In this document: positions 52,035-64,000 of the stretch, in pieces | Numbering within the stretch: position 1 is the first letter of the stretch | Layout of the letters: the number at the start of each line of letters is the position of its first letter | Source: Homalodisca vitripennis | Taxonomy: Eukaryota > Arthropoda > Insecta > Hemiptera > Cicadellidae | Assembly: GCF_021130785.1 (NCBI RefSeq) | Contig: NC_060207.1 | Span: 189,370,001 to 189,434,000, forward strand | Reading direction: 5' to 3' | DNA length: 64,000 nucleotides | The notes under the pieces: model-generated | Told to the model about the DNA's origin: nothing | Database searches by the model: none | What the model saw: the letters and a program-made list of their open reading frames with translations, nothing else | Position numbers and translations under genes: made by a program

Positions 52035-53860
52035 GAAAGAAATTGACTATCAGCCACATTAGTTATGGTGCAGGTCAAAATAGTAGGGTATCAAAAAAGA
52101 TTTGAAATATGAAATAACATTATTTTAGATCAGAATGTTTCTTAGTTTTACATGCTTAAAAACAAACGACAGACGCATAAATAACAGTTAAATCAGTATC
52201 AGTTAAGTATATAAAGGCCCTTGAAGTGGTTACTTTCAGCCTCTTGATCTAGTTGGCTGACAATGATATAACTATTAATTATTTGTCTGTGATTTAACTG
52301 TATCAAGCTAGGAAAAATATAATCTGAAAACAATATTATAGTTTCATATTTTTAACCTTTTCGATGCCCTTTCATTTTGACCTCCAAATAAAATTAACAT
52401 GGCTGATGATACATTTATTTATTAGGAAGAATGCCTATATTGACTAAACAAAAACTTAATGTGTGCTTACACAGTGCAAATTGGATCTAATGGACTAAAA
52501 ATGTCCGATGCCTGAATGTTCACAAGACTATCTAAAAGGAATCGATTTCCGAGAGAAGGAGGCTACGTTGCCCCTATTTACTACGCAATATAAGTAGGTT
52601 TAGTTTATCACAAATATATTACTAGTGGTACCACAGTTAAAGATAAAAAGCGCTTAAATAATCTGAGCTTAAATTTGGGTACTATCTTAAGTGATTTTTT
52701 TCTTTTTCACCAGAAGTGTGGAGTGGCACCTACCGAAGCCCACAATGATGGCCAGGAGCATTAGCATTAGCACTTTCCCGACTTCAGATCATGTCCCAGA
52801 TCGTCCATCTTTTCTAACGTCAGATTACATTGTACCATCTCATACTTCCAGTTAAAAACAGAAACATCTATCAAGGTAGTATCTAAATTCAAGCTCAGAT
52901 CACTTGAGCGGTCATTAACTTTTTATATTTATAATATATGCATATGTATTTAGCTACTTATATAGCCTAATACAGATAGTAGATAGGGACATAGTGGCCT
53001 CCTTTTCGCCGATATCACTTCCCTTTGGGATGGAGAAAACAAGAACCTATACAGTAGTCATAATGACATGTACTTTTCACAGTAAGTAAAATCAGTCTGT
53101 TCTTACTAATAATGTTTTTTTTTAGGTTCCCAGTAGGAAATATTCTTTCAAAAATATTGGCCTCCAGATAATACCAAACACCATACAACTGATTTTAGAA
53201 TGTTTTTTTTTTTATATTTTGAATAACATTGTTATTTACACATTAAAATAGAAGGCAATAATTGTAAATAACTAGAAATTGTTTTTGTATACGATAGGCC
53301 TATTTTAGGTATTTCTAATCGATAATTTGATTTCCTGATTTGATTGTGATCACTTACTATACTGCAACTATAAGATTTGCAATTTTCATACATAAACAGG
53401 CAGACTAACTTATGTATACAATTTTCATACATAGATATAAATAATAATCTCGAACACTCCTGAGTGGATAAGATCAGACAAATAAGCATGTATGTACTAA
53501 TCTATTATATGCTAGACATAATTTAATGTCTCACCTAGCCAAATAGTTGTCAGCGTATAAAAATTAACCTAACCTTACTCTTAGTACTGTGGGCGTAGGC
53601 CTATAATAATATTTGTTATTATTAGGCTTAACCTGTCACAATGTTATGTACATAATATTATTATGTTAGCATTGAAAACATACTTCTAAGTACACTGTTG
53701 GGTTTTTATATATTTTAATGTCTATAAAATTAATTTTAGCCTGTCTTCTTCAAAAGTCACATACTCCTTTAAATTTCATTTCGTTTCGCCTACCTTCCTC
53801 TCAAACGTCCACACTGTCTGTCTAATACAACGGCAAAATCAAAGATAACAAAACGAGACT
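52035..53860. other. No gene recognised
   Basis: AT-rich spacer upstream of exon 1 (probably 5' UTR intron). Only short shadow frames. Confidence 0.5.
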
Positions 53861-53863
53861 CAC

Positions 53864-54000
53864 TGCACTCCAGTGACCGAGGCGAGATTGAGCTGAGCCG
53901 ATAGTCCTGTCATTTAGTCAACTGGGGCAATTTTTTCTACTCCCATAGTTCATATTAATAAGTAAATTGTTTTGCTTTTAGTAAGATTAGTATTGGCTTA
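53864..54000 (-). promoter_or_regulatory. Possible 5' UTR exon/promoter zone of the YTHDC2-like gene
   Basis: The first coding exon opens with a splice acceptor, so an upstream non-coding exon must exist to its right. At 53863-53858 the minus strand reads GTGAGT after a relatively GC-rich stretch (about 53810-53930), unlike the AT-rich surroundings. This is the most plausible donor I noticed. No TATA box or initiator is evident. Inference only; the right boundary is arbitrary. Confidence 0.2.
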
Positions 54001-57000
54001 GACTCTGGCCAAAAAAGGTAAAGTTTTTGCTTTTTTACTTCATAGTTCTAGCTACGCAACTAAATATTATAATGTTATTATAAGTTTTAGAGACATTTAT
54101 GTGTTTTACCTTACCTGTACCATAAAAACTGTTTTCTCTCCGACTTTAGGGCACCAAATATTGCTCTTTAAACATAAATTTTACTCATTCTGAAATGGAT
54201 TAGGAAATTAGAATGCCCTTCCGTGACCATCACTTACCTCAGGATTATTTATCATGCCATTTCAAAAGATATACCGACGGGACATCCTTGTAGTTCAATA
54301 GGACATTGCGTACAACGCCGCGGCTAACTGGTAGTTCGCAATACAAATCGCCGTTAATCACAAATATTAAAGCCCAACTAGTGTTTCGCAATGAATTGCC
54401 GAGTTGACTGCAATAGAATAATAAGCACTGTAATAGCATTTCCAAGAATTAAAGAACAAATAATCTAGTTTATTATTAAAATGTTGAGTAGTTGAGCATC
54501 AGAGCGGATTTTATTACAGGATTTCCTTGTAATTGGACATTTACATTGATCATCATTGAGGTTTACAATTGAGGTCTAGGAACCATTGCAGTCTACCAAT
54601 AGTTCCTAGTAGAAAATGCGAGAGACTCGAGCAAATGTAATTGTTTAATATCAATATATAATTCTCAGAATTAAACAATATGAATGGTTTACTGCGAAAA
54701 TATCGCATTAATAGGTGAATTGCGTGTTTTCATATGTTTTAATATATGGTTTGTTAACAATATTGTTAGATATTTATTTGAATATTGCTTCAACGTTGGT
54801 TGTGGCATTAAATAGAAATAGTCTGCATCGAAGCATGTAAAACAATTTTAACGTTCTATGTAGTATTGACAGGTCCATGATCATCATAAAGGATTTTGAG
54901 TAATAAATAGTCTGACAAATTAGCTATTTATTAGCCTATAAAGAATATAGTTTAATATAGGAAATTAGTAATTTTTACGACTAATTATAATTTTTATTGC
55001 TAACTGTGGCCTTAATTCTCACCATATTAAATAAGAACCCTATTACCCAGATACACCAGGCTTGCTTTGTCTTAACTGAGCGAGAACTGCACACCGAACA
55101 TCTACCAGGCGTGGTAATGTGACCATTCTTCATCACCTCAAAACTGGAAATTATTTCGGAACATCACAGTTCATTATTTAGGTCTTCAGAAAGTATCCTA
55201 ATATTTAATTATCCTTCTTCCAAATCCACCTGAAGACACCAAAATGTGCTAGAGTAAAAGTATTTTAATTATGTGTAAAGTATTGATATTAACAGCCAAA
55301 CTTTTCAAAAAGATACACCAACTTTACTGGATATAAGAAGACCTTTCAAAGAACTTGAGTAACGACTGTGTTATCAAAGATGGTGAGAACATATTTTGAC
55401 GTTTGACACCTTTGTAATGTTTTCCAGCCCTAATAATAAAAGTAGAAACGTGCGATTTACAGCTGCTCTAAAACCTCTCTCTCTGACTTGTGACTGCGCT
55501 CTGAGAAAACTGTCAACATGTCATAGTCGGACTAGGCCGAGACGACAATTATTTACTGCTAGCTACGGCTGTCACTTCGCACTTTGTGTGCAACATTTAC
55601 TTAGCCCAACTTCCAAGAACCTTCCTGAAGTCAAGTCTAAGGGACACTGCCATTGTCTACTATTACAATATGTAAAGAATGGGGCATGTTTCTAAATAAG
55701 TCCAGCTGGAATTCGCGAAACATCCTTTGAGCGTTGCGGAGTGTTAACGGATTTCATTCTGTTGTTTCGTGTCTTAATGTAAAGGAATATTACAAATAGT
55801 TGATTTTATAAAAAGTTAGTATGTTGTGTACATCAAATTACAAGATCTATTAATTGCTCACTAACAGCGATTGGGCAATTGGCTATATACTCATTAATTA
55901 TCAAATTGTACACGTTAAAAGAGCTCTTTCATTATTTAAAAATTTAAAGGGTATGATTAATAATACTGTATATATTATCAATATAATCAGAGTCGTATCC
56001 AGGGTTTGAGTTTGGGAACCCAAACCCATCAACTTATATTTCATGGAGGGGATGGGGTAAAATTTAGAAATAAGAAAATCTTTATTAGAACAACATATTT
56101 TGCATTCATACACCATTTTGCAAGTAATATAAATATTGGAAACATACATTGCTATAGTTACAATAAATAGAAGTACAATATGTCTAAGTTACAAGTTTTC
56201 ATATAACCAGAACAAAATAATTAATCCAGTCACACAACTAATGGATCTTATAAACGTAACTAAAACCGGGTTTTATTTCTAGGTGGCCCTTTGCAATAAT
56301 TGATTATCTAGGTAATTACTATGTAATAAACTCCCACAAACTGTAATGACACTTCTGCAGAAACAACTGTTTAAGGGATCCCTGAAATTGTTGCTAGCTG
56401 CCTTCGTTTCTGCATGGAGTTCTTTGTATCTGAAAAGTGTTATTCGTTCTTGCGGACGAATAAAACAGATTTTAAAACTTATGTATAAGGAGAAGTTAAA
56501 AACCTTGTAATAACAGTTGAATACTATCTAACGTGCAACAGACAGCGTTTCATTGGCACACTTTACCAGCTGAAATTACACGATTTTAACAGTTTTAGTT
56601 CCAACGTCCGGTCCAAGAATAGTTTTTATCGCTGTGTCATTTTCTATCTGCGCTTAAACATTAGCACAGAGGGACTTTATTACCATCTTGTATAACAAAC
56701 GCATAAAAGTAAAGTTTCTTCAAAAACATAGATAGTTGTGCTTTTTTAAAAACAAATTGGACTTATGAAACTATTTATAATGTTAGAGTCAAAGTGCATT
56801 GTATATAATTAACAACATTTTATATATTTTAAAAACTGAAGTACAGTTTGCGATACAAAAAGTACAAGTAAAGATTAAAAGATACAAAAAAGGCTTTTAC
56901 ATTTCTAACACTAAACAAGTTGTCCTGTTTTTCATTGGGTTTAAAACATTCGTTTTTGCATAAAGTCTATCAACTTTATGTATACGTTATTCGCCTTTTT

Positions 57001-60000
57001 AGTGCTGCAAGAAACTTTCTATAAATTTCATCTTTAAATAAAATGTATCCATTATTGAAACTAACTATTCGGTATTGTAGGCCAAAAGTAAATCGACTTA
57101 TTTTATTTTGAGTAATATTTTAATTGGTTTAAAAAAAATAGTAGAATACAATCATGACAGTACAATTGCTTATTTTATTTTCGAACCTCACAAATTGTAA
57201 TGGTCAAAGATAACAAAAGGCATATTGTTCATGCGAGAAGAAATTCTAAATTTTTATGTGCAACTTGTATAAGCAATTCAATTGTAAACCATGCATTATG
57301 TTATTTATTCTAAACGAGTGGATCTAACCTCAACTGTTTTTTGGCTACAACTGACTCACCATGTCCAGTTATCACATTTTATGAAGTTCTAACTGAAATA
57401 TGTTCATATATGGATATACCAAATTCTCAATTAGTTAACCGTAATTCATTGTAGGGTTGGTATGTTTGCTGTTTTACGAAGTTTTCTTAATTATTGTTTG
57501 AGTGTAGATCATATCAACTAAATTGTTGAGTGTCTATATTACTGTTTATATAAAATTAAAAATAGAATGTAAAAACCGAACATCAAAAAACATATTTTGA
57601 GTAAATTATAACTTATTGTTGATAAAAATGCAGTAAAACAGAATAAAGTATTAATTATACAATATCTTTTGTGTCATAATAAACGGAAGGATAATTCAAT
57701 TTGTAAAAAAACAAGATTATTGTAGTTGCTAAGACTTTATATAATGTCATCTCTCTAATGAGTTGCAATGTGGCCTATGATAATACGTTATGATTTCATT
57801 TTCAGTCAACGCGTTTCATTGAATCTCAATTTTCCACAAGGCTATTTATTGACTGCCAAGGCTCTCACAAAGCATCGTTGGAACCTCTCCTGTTATGGTC
57901 TGTGATCGTATCGGATTCCAGGTATAGTCTTTCAGTACAACCACAGTGGGTTCAACAAATCGATATCGCTGTTTTGTTCAAGCCATATGTCAGAGTTTCC
58001 TCGTAAAGTTACAATAATGTCTATTTTGGTTAGTTACAAAACTGCCTTCTCTTTGATATTCTGGTTTTGGAATTTATTTTTAATCCATGTTTTGGTGGAA
58101 TAGTAATTAAAACCACGCATGTTATCAGTGCATTGTCTGTAGGGTAAGGTGTACAGAGAGATCCGCAGGAGGGTATCTGTCATGTCCCTCTTCGTGAGTT
58201 TTATAGTACGAGTATTTTAACAGTTTTATTAATATACAAAGAACCAATGATTTACGTCATTTATTTTACAGATGCGGTTATTTTTAATATATGAAGTATA
58301 ATCTTGCGTTGATCTATAAGTCACTTCGGCCGTAGAGGTCTAAAAATAGAGGGAAATTGTGTTTTGTAAACTGGCAAACTAGAGCGTAGTCACGTGGCCT
58401 CTCCCCTCCACACACACAATAATGGCGGAACACATCCATCCCGCCGGAACTGGTTTCCCGCCAATTCCATAGTTAGGCAGTAGAAGCGTCAACGTTTATG
58501 GTTAAAACAATGAAATTAGTTAAAAGTAATTTCTACAGCATTTTTTCACTTAAGTTCGGTATTTTTGCTAACGACGTTAAGACTACACCGATGAAACATT
58601 ATTGGCCTTACATAATATGTAAAACTTGCTCTGCTGGATCTTTATGATACCAGTGTACATGGATTTTAGGATCGAGAGTCTGAAATGAACTGATAACTGT
58701 TACTGATATAAAGCTGCGGGGTTCTTCTTTAGGCTTAATATCGCATACACTCTTTGTTCATGAAAGGAGGACGTCAACATGATCAGAGAGAGTAGTAAGT
58801 AGTGATTAAGGCATAGTGATTTATGCAACGGCATAATCTTACAGTCAGAAGGAATTAGATACAGATATTTATTCTAGCGCGTTCGAAATAAAGGTACACT
58901 TCTATGTAAAAGTCACCTGGAAATATCAAATCGGCGATTGATAATAGACCTGAAAGATAATTCGTGCAAAGTTGTCATGATAATTATTTAATGGGTGGTG
59001 TTTTGAATTCATTTGTATATCTTTGTCATCCTTATTAGATTAAAGTGTTACAAGATGTAACACTTATAATACTTATAACACTATATAATACAGCGTCATT
59101 AGATAGTCATTACAGCGTACACACGGCTTCTAAAAAGTGTGTTTAATGTTGTTTCTTTTGTTTTATATGAGGGCAGAATCTAAATTGAAACGAGTAAATG
59201 AACATAGAAGAACACTATTTTAGACGACTAAATTGAATACTCCACCAGTAAAATAACCAAGAAAAATAAATTACAAATTATGTAAACAGGGAATAGTTCA
59301 TTAAATACAATAATCCGAGACTGGTTAGAATCAATCAGAAATAATTATGGTACTGATTCAGCTCACTAAAATCCTTAATTTACGGTTCTACCTTGAAACG
59401 TCTAAGACATTAAAAACTTATGTCAGCATAACTTGTTGAGATTTCTGAAACACGTAAATTTTACCCTATGTTGTGGTGTAACTATTTCACTTGAAACATT
59501 TGCATGTCTGCCAGCTGGTCATTTGAAAAGATATCGCAGAATGCGTCAATATAAAATGTATTTAGTTGTGGTTTCTGAAACATGGTACTTTACGACTATA
59601 TTGTGTTTTACCCAAGATCAACATTTTCGCACAAATACAAGGGTCGCAATCTAAAAATGTTTATTGAAATAGAACAAGTGTAATTTCCACACTAAGTTTG
59701 TCGAATGTATATCATATCCGAATAAAGGTCGCTAGGGTTTATGAATGGTTTGATCAGCAATTGCATAAGAACAATTGGGTAATATACCACTAAAGATTAT
59801 TGTGTCTAAATATTGAATGAACATACTTCCCACTCTGTTAAAACTGCACCCTTGAGGGATTGGGCTTTACCAATGTCTTAGACAACTTATGAACATTTCT
59901 TTGGAAATGTCTACTTTGTTATAATTTACTTTAACAAGATTTATCGGCGTTTTACTCTATTCCGTTGTAGCACTGTACCAAACTTGAGTTTAAAAGTATT

Positions 60001-60120
60001 TGAATTTATCTGGAACCAGTCTGAAAGTACTTCTTCGGAACTGGACAGTAAAATATGCTATGGTGTTGGTGTTTCTCGTAAAGGACGCCTGATTTAGAAC
60101 CCTCTAGACATAGGTCCATT
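54001..60120. other. Long AT-rich stretch without recognisable genes or repeats
   Basis: Six kilobases with no ORF over about 100 codons. The longest (55396-55695, plus) has no family resemblance. A GC-richer patch at 58380-58500 (including ataatggcggaacacatcc and ccgccggaactggtttcccg) could be a promoter, but it has no coding support. Confidence 0.45.
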
Positions 60121-60122
60121 TG

Positions 60123-60141
60123 TGACGTCAAATTGACGTCA
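60123..60141. promoter_or_regulatory. Tandem pair of TGACGTCA palindromes (CRE/ATF-type sites)
   Basis: Two perfect TGACGTCA octamers, 60123-60130 and 60134-60141, separated by AAT, giving 11-bp periodicity (about one helical turn). TGACGTCA is the consensus for CREB/ATF bZIP dimers. No gene start is defined nearby, so function is inference. Confidence 0.4.
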
Positions 60142-60146
60142 CGAAA

Positions 60147-60199
60147 GGGGGTGTTAAATCAGTGGAGTGGCCGTGTCCGTGTCCTGATTTACCACCCCC
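60147..60199. repeat. 16-bp inverted repeat (hairpin)
   Basis: GGGGGTGTTAAATCAG at 60147-60162 pairs with CTGATTTACCACCCCC at 60184-60199 (15 of 16 pairs), with a 21-base loop containing ccgtgtccgtgtc. A related ccgtgtccatgagctgatta phrase occurs at about 61785. Confidence 0.7.
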
Positions 60200-60347
60200 T
60201 ATATTCTATTTTCAATGGTCACGGGTTCACTACGTTTGTTTGTTTCTCCAACATTGTATTTATAAAGTTCGCTGGATGATGCTAGTCGGGCACTTACATT
60301 ACTCTTTTTTATTACAGTAGCTAAATACTGTGATTAATCCTCGCCAC

Positions 60348-60606
60348 AACGTGATTAGTGTAGCGGGTACAACGGTTATCGCAAAATAATCGAATCAAGC
60401 AACGTCGAGCGTGACTGCTGCTTGGATGGGTGACCGCTGAGCGATCCTGTCCTTGCAAGCAGCCCGCCTGCCCAGCCTTTGGTGATGTTTCGGAAGTCAC
60501 CTTTTAATTTAAGCCCCCAGGTTGTTGGTCCCCAGGTTAAGTGTTAGAGAGGGCTTCTTAGCCCTAACTTCGCCTGGTAAAATAAGACTAATTTACTTTG
60601 TTTTTT
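60348..60606 (+). mobile_element. 5S rRNA-derived SINE with 15-bp target duplication
   Basis: attaatcctcgccac occurs at 60333-60347 and 60607-60621, bounding a 259-bp insert. Its head contains GAATCAAGCAACGTCGAGCG and GCTTGGATGGGTGACCGCT, which align with the internal promoter of 5S rRNA (GAAGCTAAGCAGGGTCGGGC… and ACTTGGATGGGAGACCGCC: box A, intermediate element, box C). The 3' part is unrelated (caggttgttggtccccaggt) and ends in a T-rich tail. This fits a SINE3-type element with pol III promoter taken from 5S rRNA. Confidence 0.82.
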
Positions 60607-60621
60607 ATTAATCCTCGCCAC

Positions 60622-61750
60622 TATGTCCCGGGACCCCAATTAAGGATACCTTACGTGCATATATTCACAATTTTGTTCATTAAATTATTCTTAATAGCAA
60701 TGTTTAAATAATATCCATAGTACACTAATTAGTGTCATATATACTAAAAGTCATACAATACTAAACAGTACACCACTGTCCCTAAATGCTTGAAATTTCC
60801 CCTATAATTAATTGGAACTCTGGGATATACACATATTTTAAAATTTTCTCCGTAAAAAGAGTAATTTGGACTATTACGGACATTTTAAATTAAAAATAGC
60901 CACATCGGTCCATCCGTTCTTACAAAAAGATCAACATTTTATTTTTATTTGTGTAGATAAATTTGCTAATCAATTATTTATTATCTTAGTGAAGTAAGCT
61001 GCATTGACTTAAGTTGTATTGTTTTTACATCAATGCAACCATGTGTTACAGCATTTTGCAGCTAGCAACAATGCTTAAACCAAGCATATTAATTTATGTT
61101 ATTCCCCTACAATATACTCAGTAAATTATTCAAATTATGTCCTGATTACATTTTACACTTTACAATAGAACACTTTACAGTCTGAACCTTACTTGTCCAA
61201 ACCAGTTTCTATATACTAACTGTTCATTTTAACATAAAAATAATTTTACAGTTTCAAAGTTGTTTGCAAGTTATCAGAGGATTTCTGTCATATCTACCTA
61301 ATTAAACATTTTTTTACTTTCCGATATTGAACATATTGCAGTTAGGCATTATCGTGCCAACTCGTACTAGTTACTGTACTATATTTACAGATAAGAATTA
61401 ATATTTTAAATACGCCTATAAACAATAAATTTATCATAGTTAAAGAACTAAAATCAAAATCCAAATGAAGGAGATATAATAACTGAAAAAGAAATACAAG
61501 TGTTAGCCTCTTTGTCTTAGTCAACGAATTTTATTATAGTTCATTGGTCGTAGTACGTGGACAAAACATTATTTCTCTGTTTAAATCTATTACAGAATAA
61601 TACTCCGATCCTTCAAACGCAGTGTTTTATTATTGTAACGATAACAATGGACAATATTCGAAACCCGTTTCTCTTTTGTAACATTGATTTCAAACCTTTT
61701 GGTTGCTATATTGAAACAGTAATGCATTAGTCTTAAATGTATAGGGTATA
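60622..61750. other. No gene recognised
   Basis: AT-rich; nothing supported. Confidence 0.5.
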
Positions 61751-61789
61751 TTGAAACTGAGCGGTACTAATTCAGTGCCTTAACCGTGT

Positions 61790-62350
61790 CCATGAGCTGA
61801 TTAAGTGCCCCCCTCACAGGCGTAACGTCAGAGCCCAGGGGGAATGCTTATTCCGGGGGTGGTAAGGCAGCGTCTCCTCTTGTATAGGGAAACATGGTTT
61901 TCGTCCTTCTACGAAAACCTAATTGAGGCGAGTGTACACGGAAACCAGTCTGAGCGTTCTGTCGTATTCAAGGCCACTCTTCCGTTGTAAAATTTAACAA
62001 TCCTCCAGTCCTGGGTAATTGGCAACTGTACGCGAAACGGGGATGTCACACGGTCTGTCGCACCACTGATAGGGGAAGAGGGTCTTTGTGCCTCGGAGCC
62101 GATATGGCGGGCCGTCCGGAGAAAGCAGAGGATCGAGGTCACGAGGAGGCTACCAGGAACGTGGTGAGGCGCGACGACGGGAACATTGTAAAAATAGAAG
62201 ACATTTATGGACCTGTCACTGTACTTGGCAGTCCTTTAAGGGTTCGCTTGAACGCGCAAATAGTAGTTTTCAGACCGATGAGTCCAATTATCCGTCCAAG
62301 CCGAGGATTCTCGAAGTCCAAAGTAAAGCACAACCAATACATTCAGTATG
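61790..62350 (+). promoter_or_regulatory. CpG-richer stretch, possible promoter/first exon of an unknown gene
   Basis: About 560 bp noticeably richer in GC and CpG than its surroundings. Two overlapping plus frames from about 62086 are open for 87-104 codons; one is Arg/Gly-rich (RSRYGGPSGESRGSRSRGGY), reminiscent of RGG-type RNA-binding proteins, but low-complexity bias could produce this. The frame with MAGRPEKAEDRGHEEATRNV is the alternative. No splice or homology support, so no gene is called. Confidence 0.3.
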
Positions 62351-62585
62351 AACACGTTTTATTATCAGATTTGGATGAATTTTTATATTCTTGTGTGTAA
62401 TTTCTTTAAATTTTAAAACGAGATAAGAAGTCTTCAATTTTTAATAATTATATGTTTTATTATATATGAATTTTTATTATATATTAAAAATGTCACTGGA
62501 TTTTTTACATACATTTTACAATACTTAGTCTATTATATTATTATACATTATTATAGACCAAGTGGAGAAGACAAAATTTGTTGCC

Positions 62586-62655
62586 CTCTTTGGGATTCGA
62601 ACCCGGATCCTCTAGCTCCAAAGGTGTATCTGGTACCAATGAGCTACAGAAGGAT
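62586..62655 (-). repeat. tRNA-like sequence (SINE head or tRNA pseudogene)
   Basis: The minus strand has pol III box A (TGTAGCTCATTGG) and box B (GGTTCGAATCC) at tRNA-like spacing. The T-stem has only three pairs and the anticodon stem does not pair, so it cannot be a working tRNA. Confidence 0.5.
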
Positions 62656-62693
62656 ATCTGCTAGAGCCTCTCTAAATGATGCTAAATACAGGG

Positions 62694-63360
62694 TGAGGCA
62701 GACCACCCGTTCACTACGTATAGCGGCCAAACCAAACGAGGTAAATTATTCGTATCCAGTGTAATATGTATTATATGTGTATTTATATGATACGATAATA
62801 CACTTCTCGCATCCAATGTGGGTTTTCAAACGCCCAGTATCTCATATTATGACGGTTCACTTCTCCATTACTCCTAAACGTAGCCTCGTCACACCACAGA
62901 ATGTTACGGTGAAAGTTTTGATTTTGTTGTAGTTTTTCTCGAGCCCACAAACAAAAGTTCATTCTATGAGGAAGTCATCTCCATGGAGTTCTTGATATAA
63001 TGACATCCTATATGGGTGCATTTTATGATCGTGAACGATTCTTAAAACATATCTTTGACTCATACCAGAATCAAGAGCTACTCTTCGTATAGAATCATGA
63101 GGATTCAGTTCAAAGGCTGCCAAATCTTCGGGTGCCCTATCACTTCTCACGGGTCTAGCGAGTTCCTTTCCTTTGTTGTGGTCAGGTTGAACATGACCTG
63201 TTTCACGAACTCGACTAGCAAGTCTTTGAAAAACGTTCCTGGAGTGATGTTCGCGGTCTGGGTAACGTTGGGCATAAAGAAGAGCGGCAGCTGAGTAATA
63301 TTGGAAACATTCCCCTAACACCATAAGCATCTGGAATGCCTCCTCATTTGAGAACGGCAT
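62694..63360 (-). pseudogene. DUF4817-type IS630/Tc1 transposase, 3'-deleted
   Basis: Starts MPFSNEEAFQMLMVLGECFQ at 63360, then LYAQRYPDREHHSRNVFQRL and SGMSQRYVLRIVHDHKMHPY followed by QELHGDDF, where a one-base shift occurs near 62955. The next frame continues FCLWAREKLQQNQNFHRNIL, WCDEATFRSNGEVNRHN and then stops. WCDEATF holds the first catalytic Asp; the other two are deleted. The segment ends at TACAGGGTGAGGCAGACC (62696-62713), which looks like a Tc1/mariner terminal repeat next to TA. The opposite end was not found before 64000. Confidence 0.75.
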
Positions 63361-63439
63361 TTTAGAACAAACAAAACTTACACTACGTACTTTAAAAAAA
63401 TTTAAATTAATATCTACCTCATACCACGTGGTCACAAGG

Positions 63440-64000
63440 ACAACTGAATAGGGAAACGATAATAACAGAGATTAGATAAGAGATTAAGGAATTGGTTCCA
63501 AAGTTCTTCCACAGGCAACTCGTGTATTTGGGATTGTTAAAACATGAACACCACGGTTAGATTACTTTTGAAACATGTTACACTGATAGAAATCCTGATG
63601 TGTTTTTAACTAAATTAATTAAAAACAAATTAAACTTAAAAGTCCAACTTGTTTACCTTTTATTTCATTGGATTTTGATATTAATACAAACTAACTTAGT
63701 AACATTATTAAAAAAATCTATTTTTGTACTACAGTTTTGAAACAATTGAAGGAAGATAGAGACAAACTTTAAATGTAGAAAATGTTTATTTTTTAAAGAC
63801 GTTTCTAATTATTTACAACACAACCTAGGTTACTATTTGATTTTTTTAGATTGGGGCTGTTAAGTATTTCAAAATTCTATGTATTTTTAAAATGTGTAAA
63901 TTTTGGGGTAGGGTGGCATTTAATGATATTTTTCGATAAGCCGTTTCATCATTAGTTTTGAATAAAAATATCGTCTCTCTACATTTGTGCAGGTAGTTGC
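63440..64000. other. No gene recognised
   Basis: AT-rich; probably includes the 5' flank of the transposase relic. Nothing else supported. Confidence 0.5.

Noticed and set aside
55396..55695. 99-aa plus-strand ORF as a gene
   Set aside because: No recognisable domain, no splice context, biased Ser/Cys/Leu composition typical of chance frames.
62586..62655. Functional tRNA gene on the minus strand
   Set aside because: Box A and B are present, but the T-stem and anticodon stem do not pair; treated as tRNA-derived repeat.
1..64000. CRISPR arrays, operons, bacterial-type systems
   Set aside because: Clear eukaryotic gene structure with GT-AG introns; direct repeats found are transposon ends, target duplications, exon duplications or (TA)n.

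Overview
The window is a piece of an AT-rich, intron-rich animal genome, almost certainly an insect. The evidence is GT-AG introns many kilobases long, short exons, and a dense mix of Tc1/mariner, piggyBac, PIF/Harbinger, pogo/Tigger and hAT DNA transposons with CR1/jockey-like LINEs. The repeat mix and LINE protein style resemble hemipterans such as leafhoppers, but that assignment is inference.

One host gene dominates. On the minus strand I can assemble 16 coding exons, from the ATG at 50630 down to 1159, with every splice phase consistent (2507 coding bases, 835 codons plus 2 bases). The product has an R3H region, a DEAH-type helicase core with ankyrin repeats inserted between the two RecA-like lobes, and the start of the helicase-associated region. 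This layout is diagnostic of YTHDC2 (bgcn in Drosophila), the 3'-5' RNA helicase of the meiotic/germline RNA-decay pathway. The gene is incomplete here: the rest of the helicase-associated region and any OB and YTH domains lie beyond position 1. A 5' UTR splice acceptor sits at 50647, so the promoter lies further right, possibly near 53.9 kb.

The introns are filled with mobile elements. In order they are: a full-length mariner with a mutated catalytic residue (2855-4186); LINE pieces (4.6-5.2 kb, and 7.1-10.8 kb with an SGNH-esterase ORF1, and 10.8-12.4 kb head-to-head); a Tc1/mariner relative with about 265-bp inverted ends (17035-19158); a DUF4817-type transposase relic (20.0-20.5 kb); a broken piggyBac with clear ends (20798-23522); a LINE tail (23.6-24.0 kb); a broken Tigger (23981-26070); a hAT relic split by a piggyBac-like MITE and by a 120-bp retro-insert carrying a hammerhead-like core (30.5-33.5 kb); a tRNA-like sequence (33.9 kb); a piggyBac-like MITE (34884-35962); a dead mariner inserted beside a piggyBac C-terminal relic (36.3-38.1 kb); a MITE with perfect ends and repeated palindromes (40114-40741); LINE relics (42-47 kb); an apparently intact mariner (48659-49976); and a PIF/Harbinger element (51130-52031).

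The right 12 kb (52-64 kb) has no recognisable host gene. It holds a 5S-rRNA-derived SINE with a 15-bp target duplication (60348-60606), a CRE pair with a hairpin (60.1-60.2 kb), a CpG-richer stretch that might be a promoter or first exon (61.8-62.35 kb), a tRNA-like sequence (62.6 kb) and another DUF4817-type transposase relic (62.7-63.4 kb).

The most distinctive observations are two separate partial exon duplications inside the YTHDC2 gene (one a 181-bp tandem triplication), the hammerhead-like insert, the 5S-derived SINE, the palindrome-bearing MITE, and the contrast between an intact mariner and one whose third catalytic Asp is Asn.
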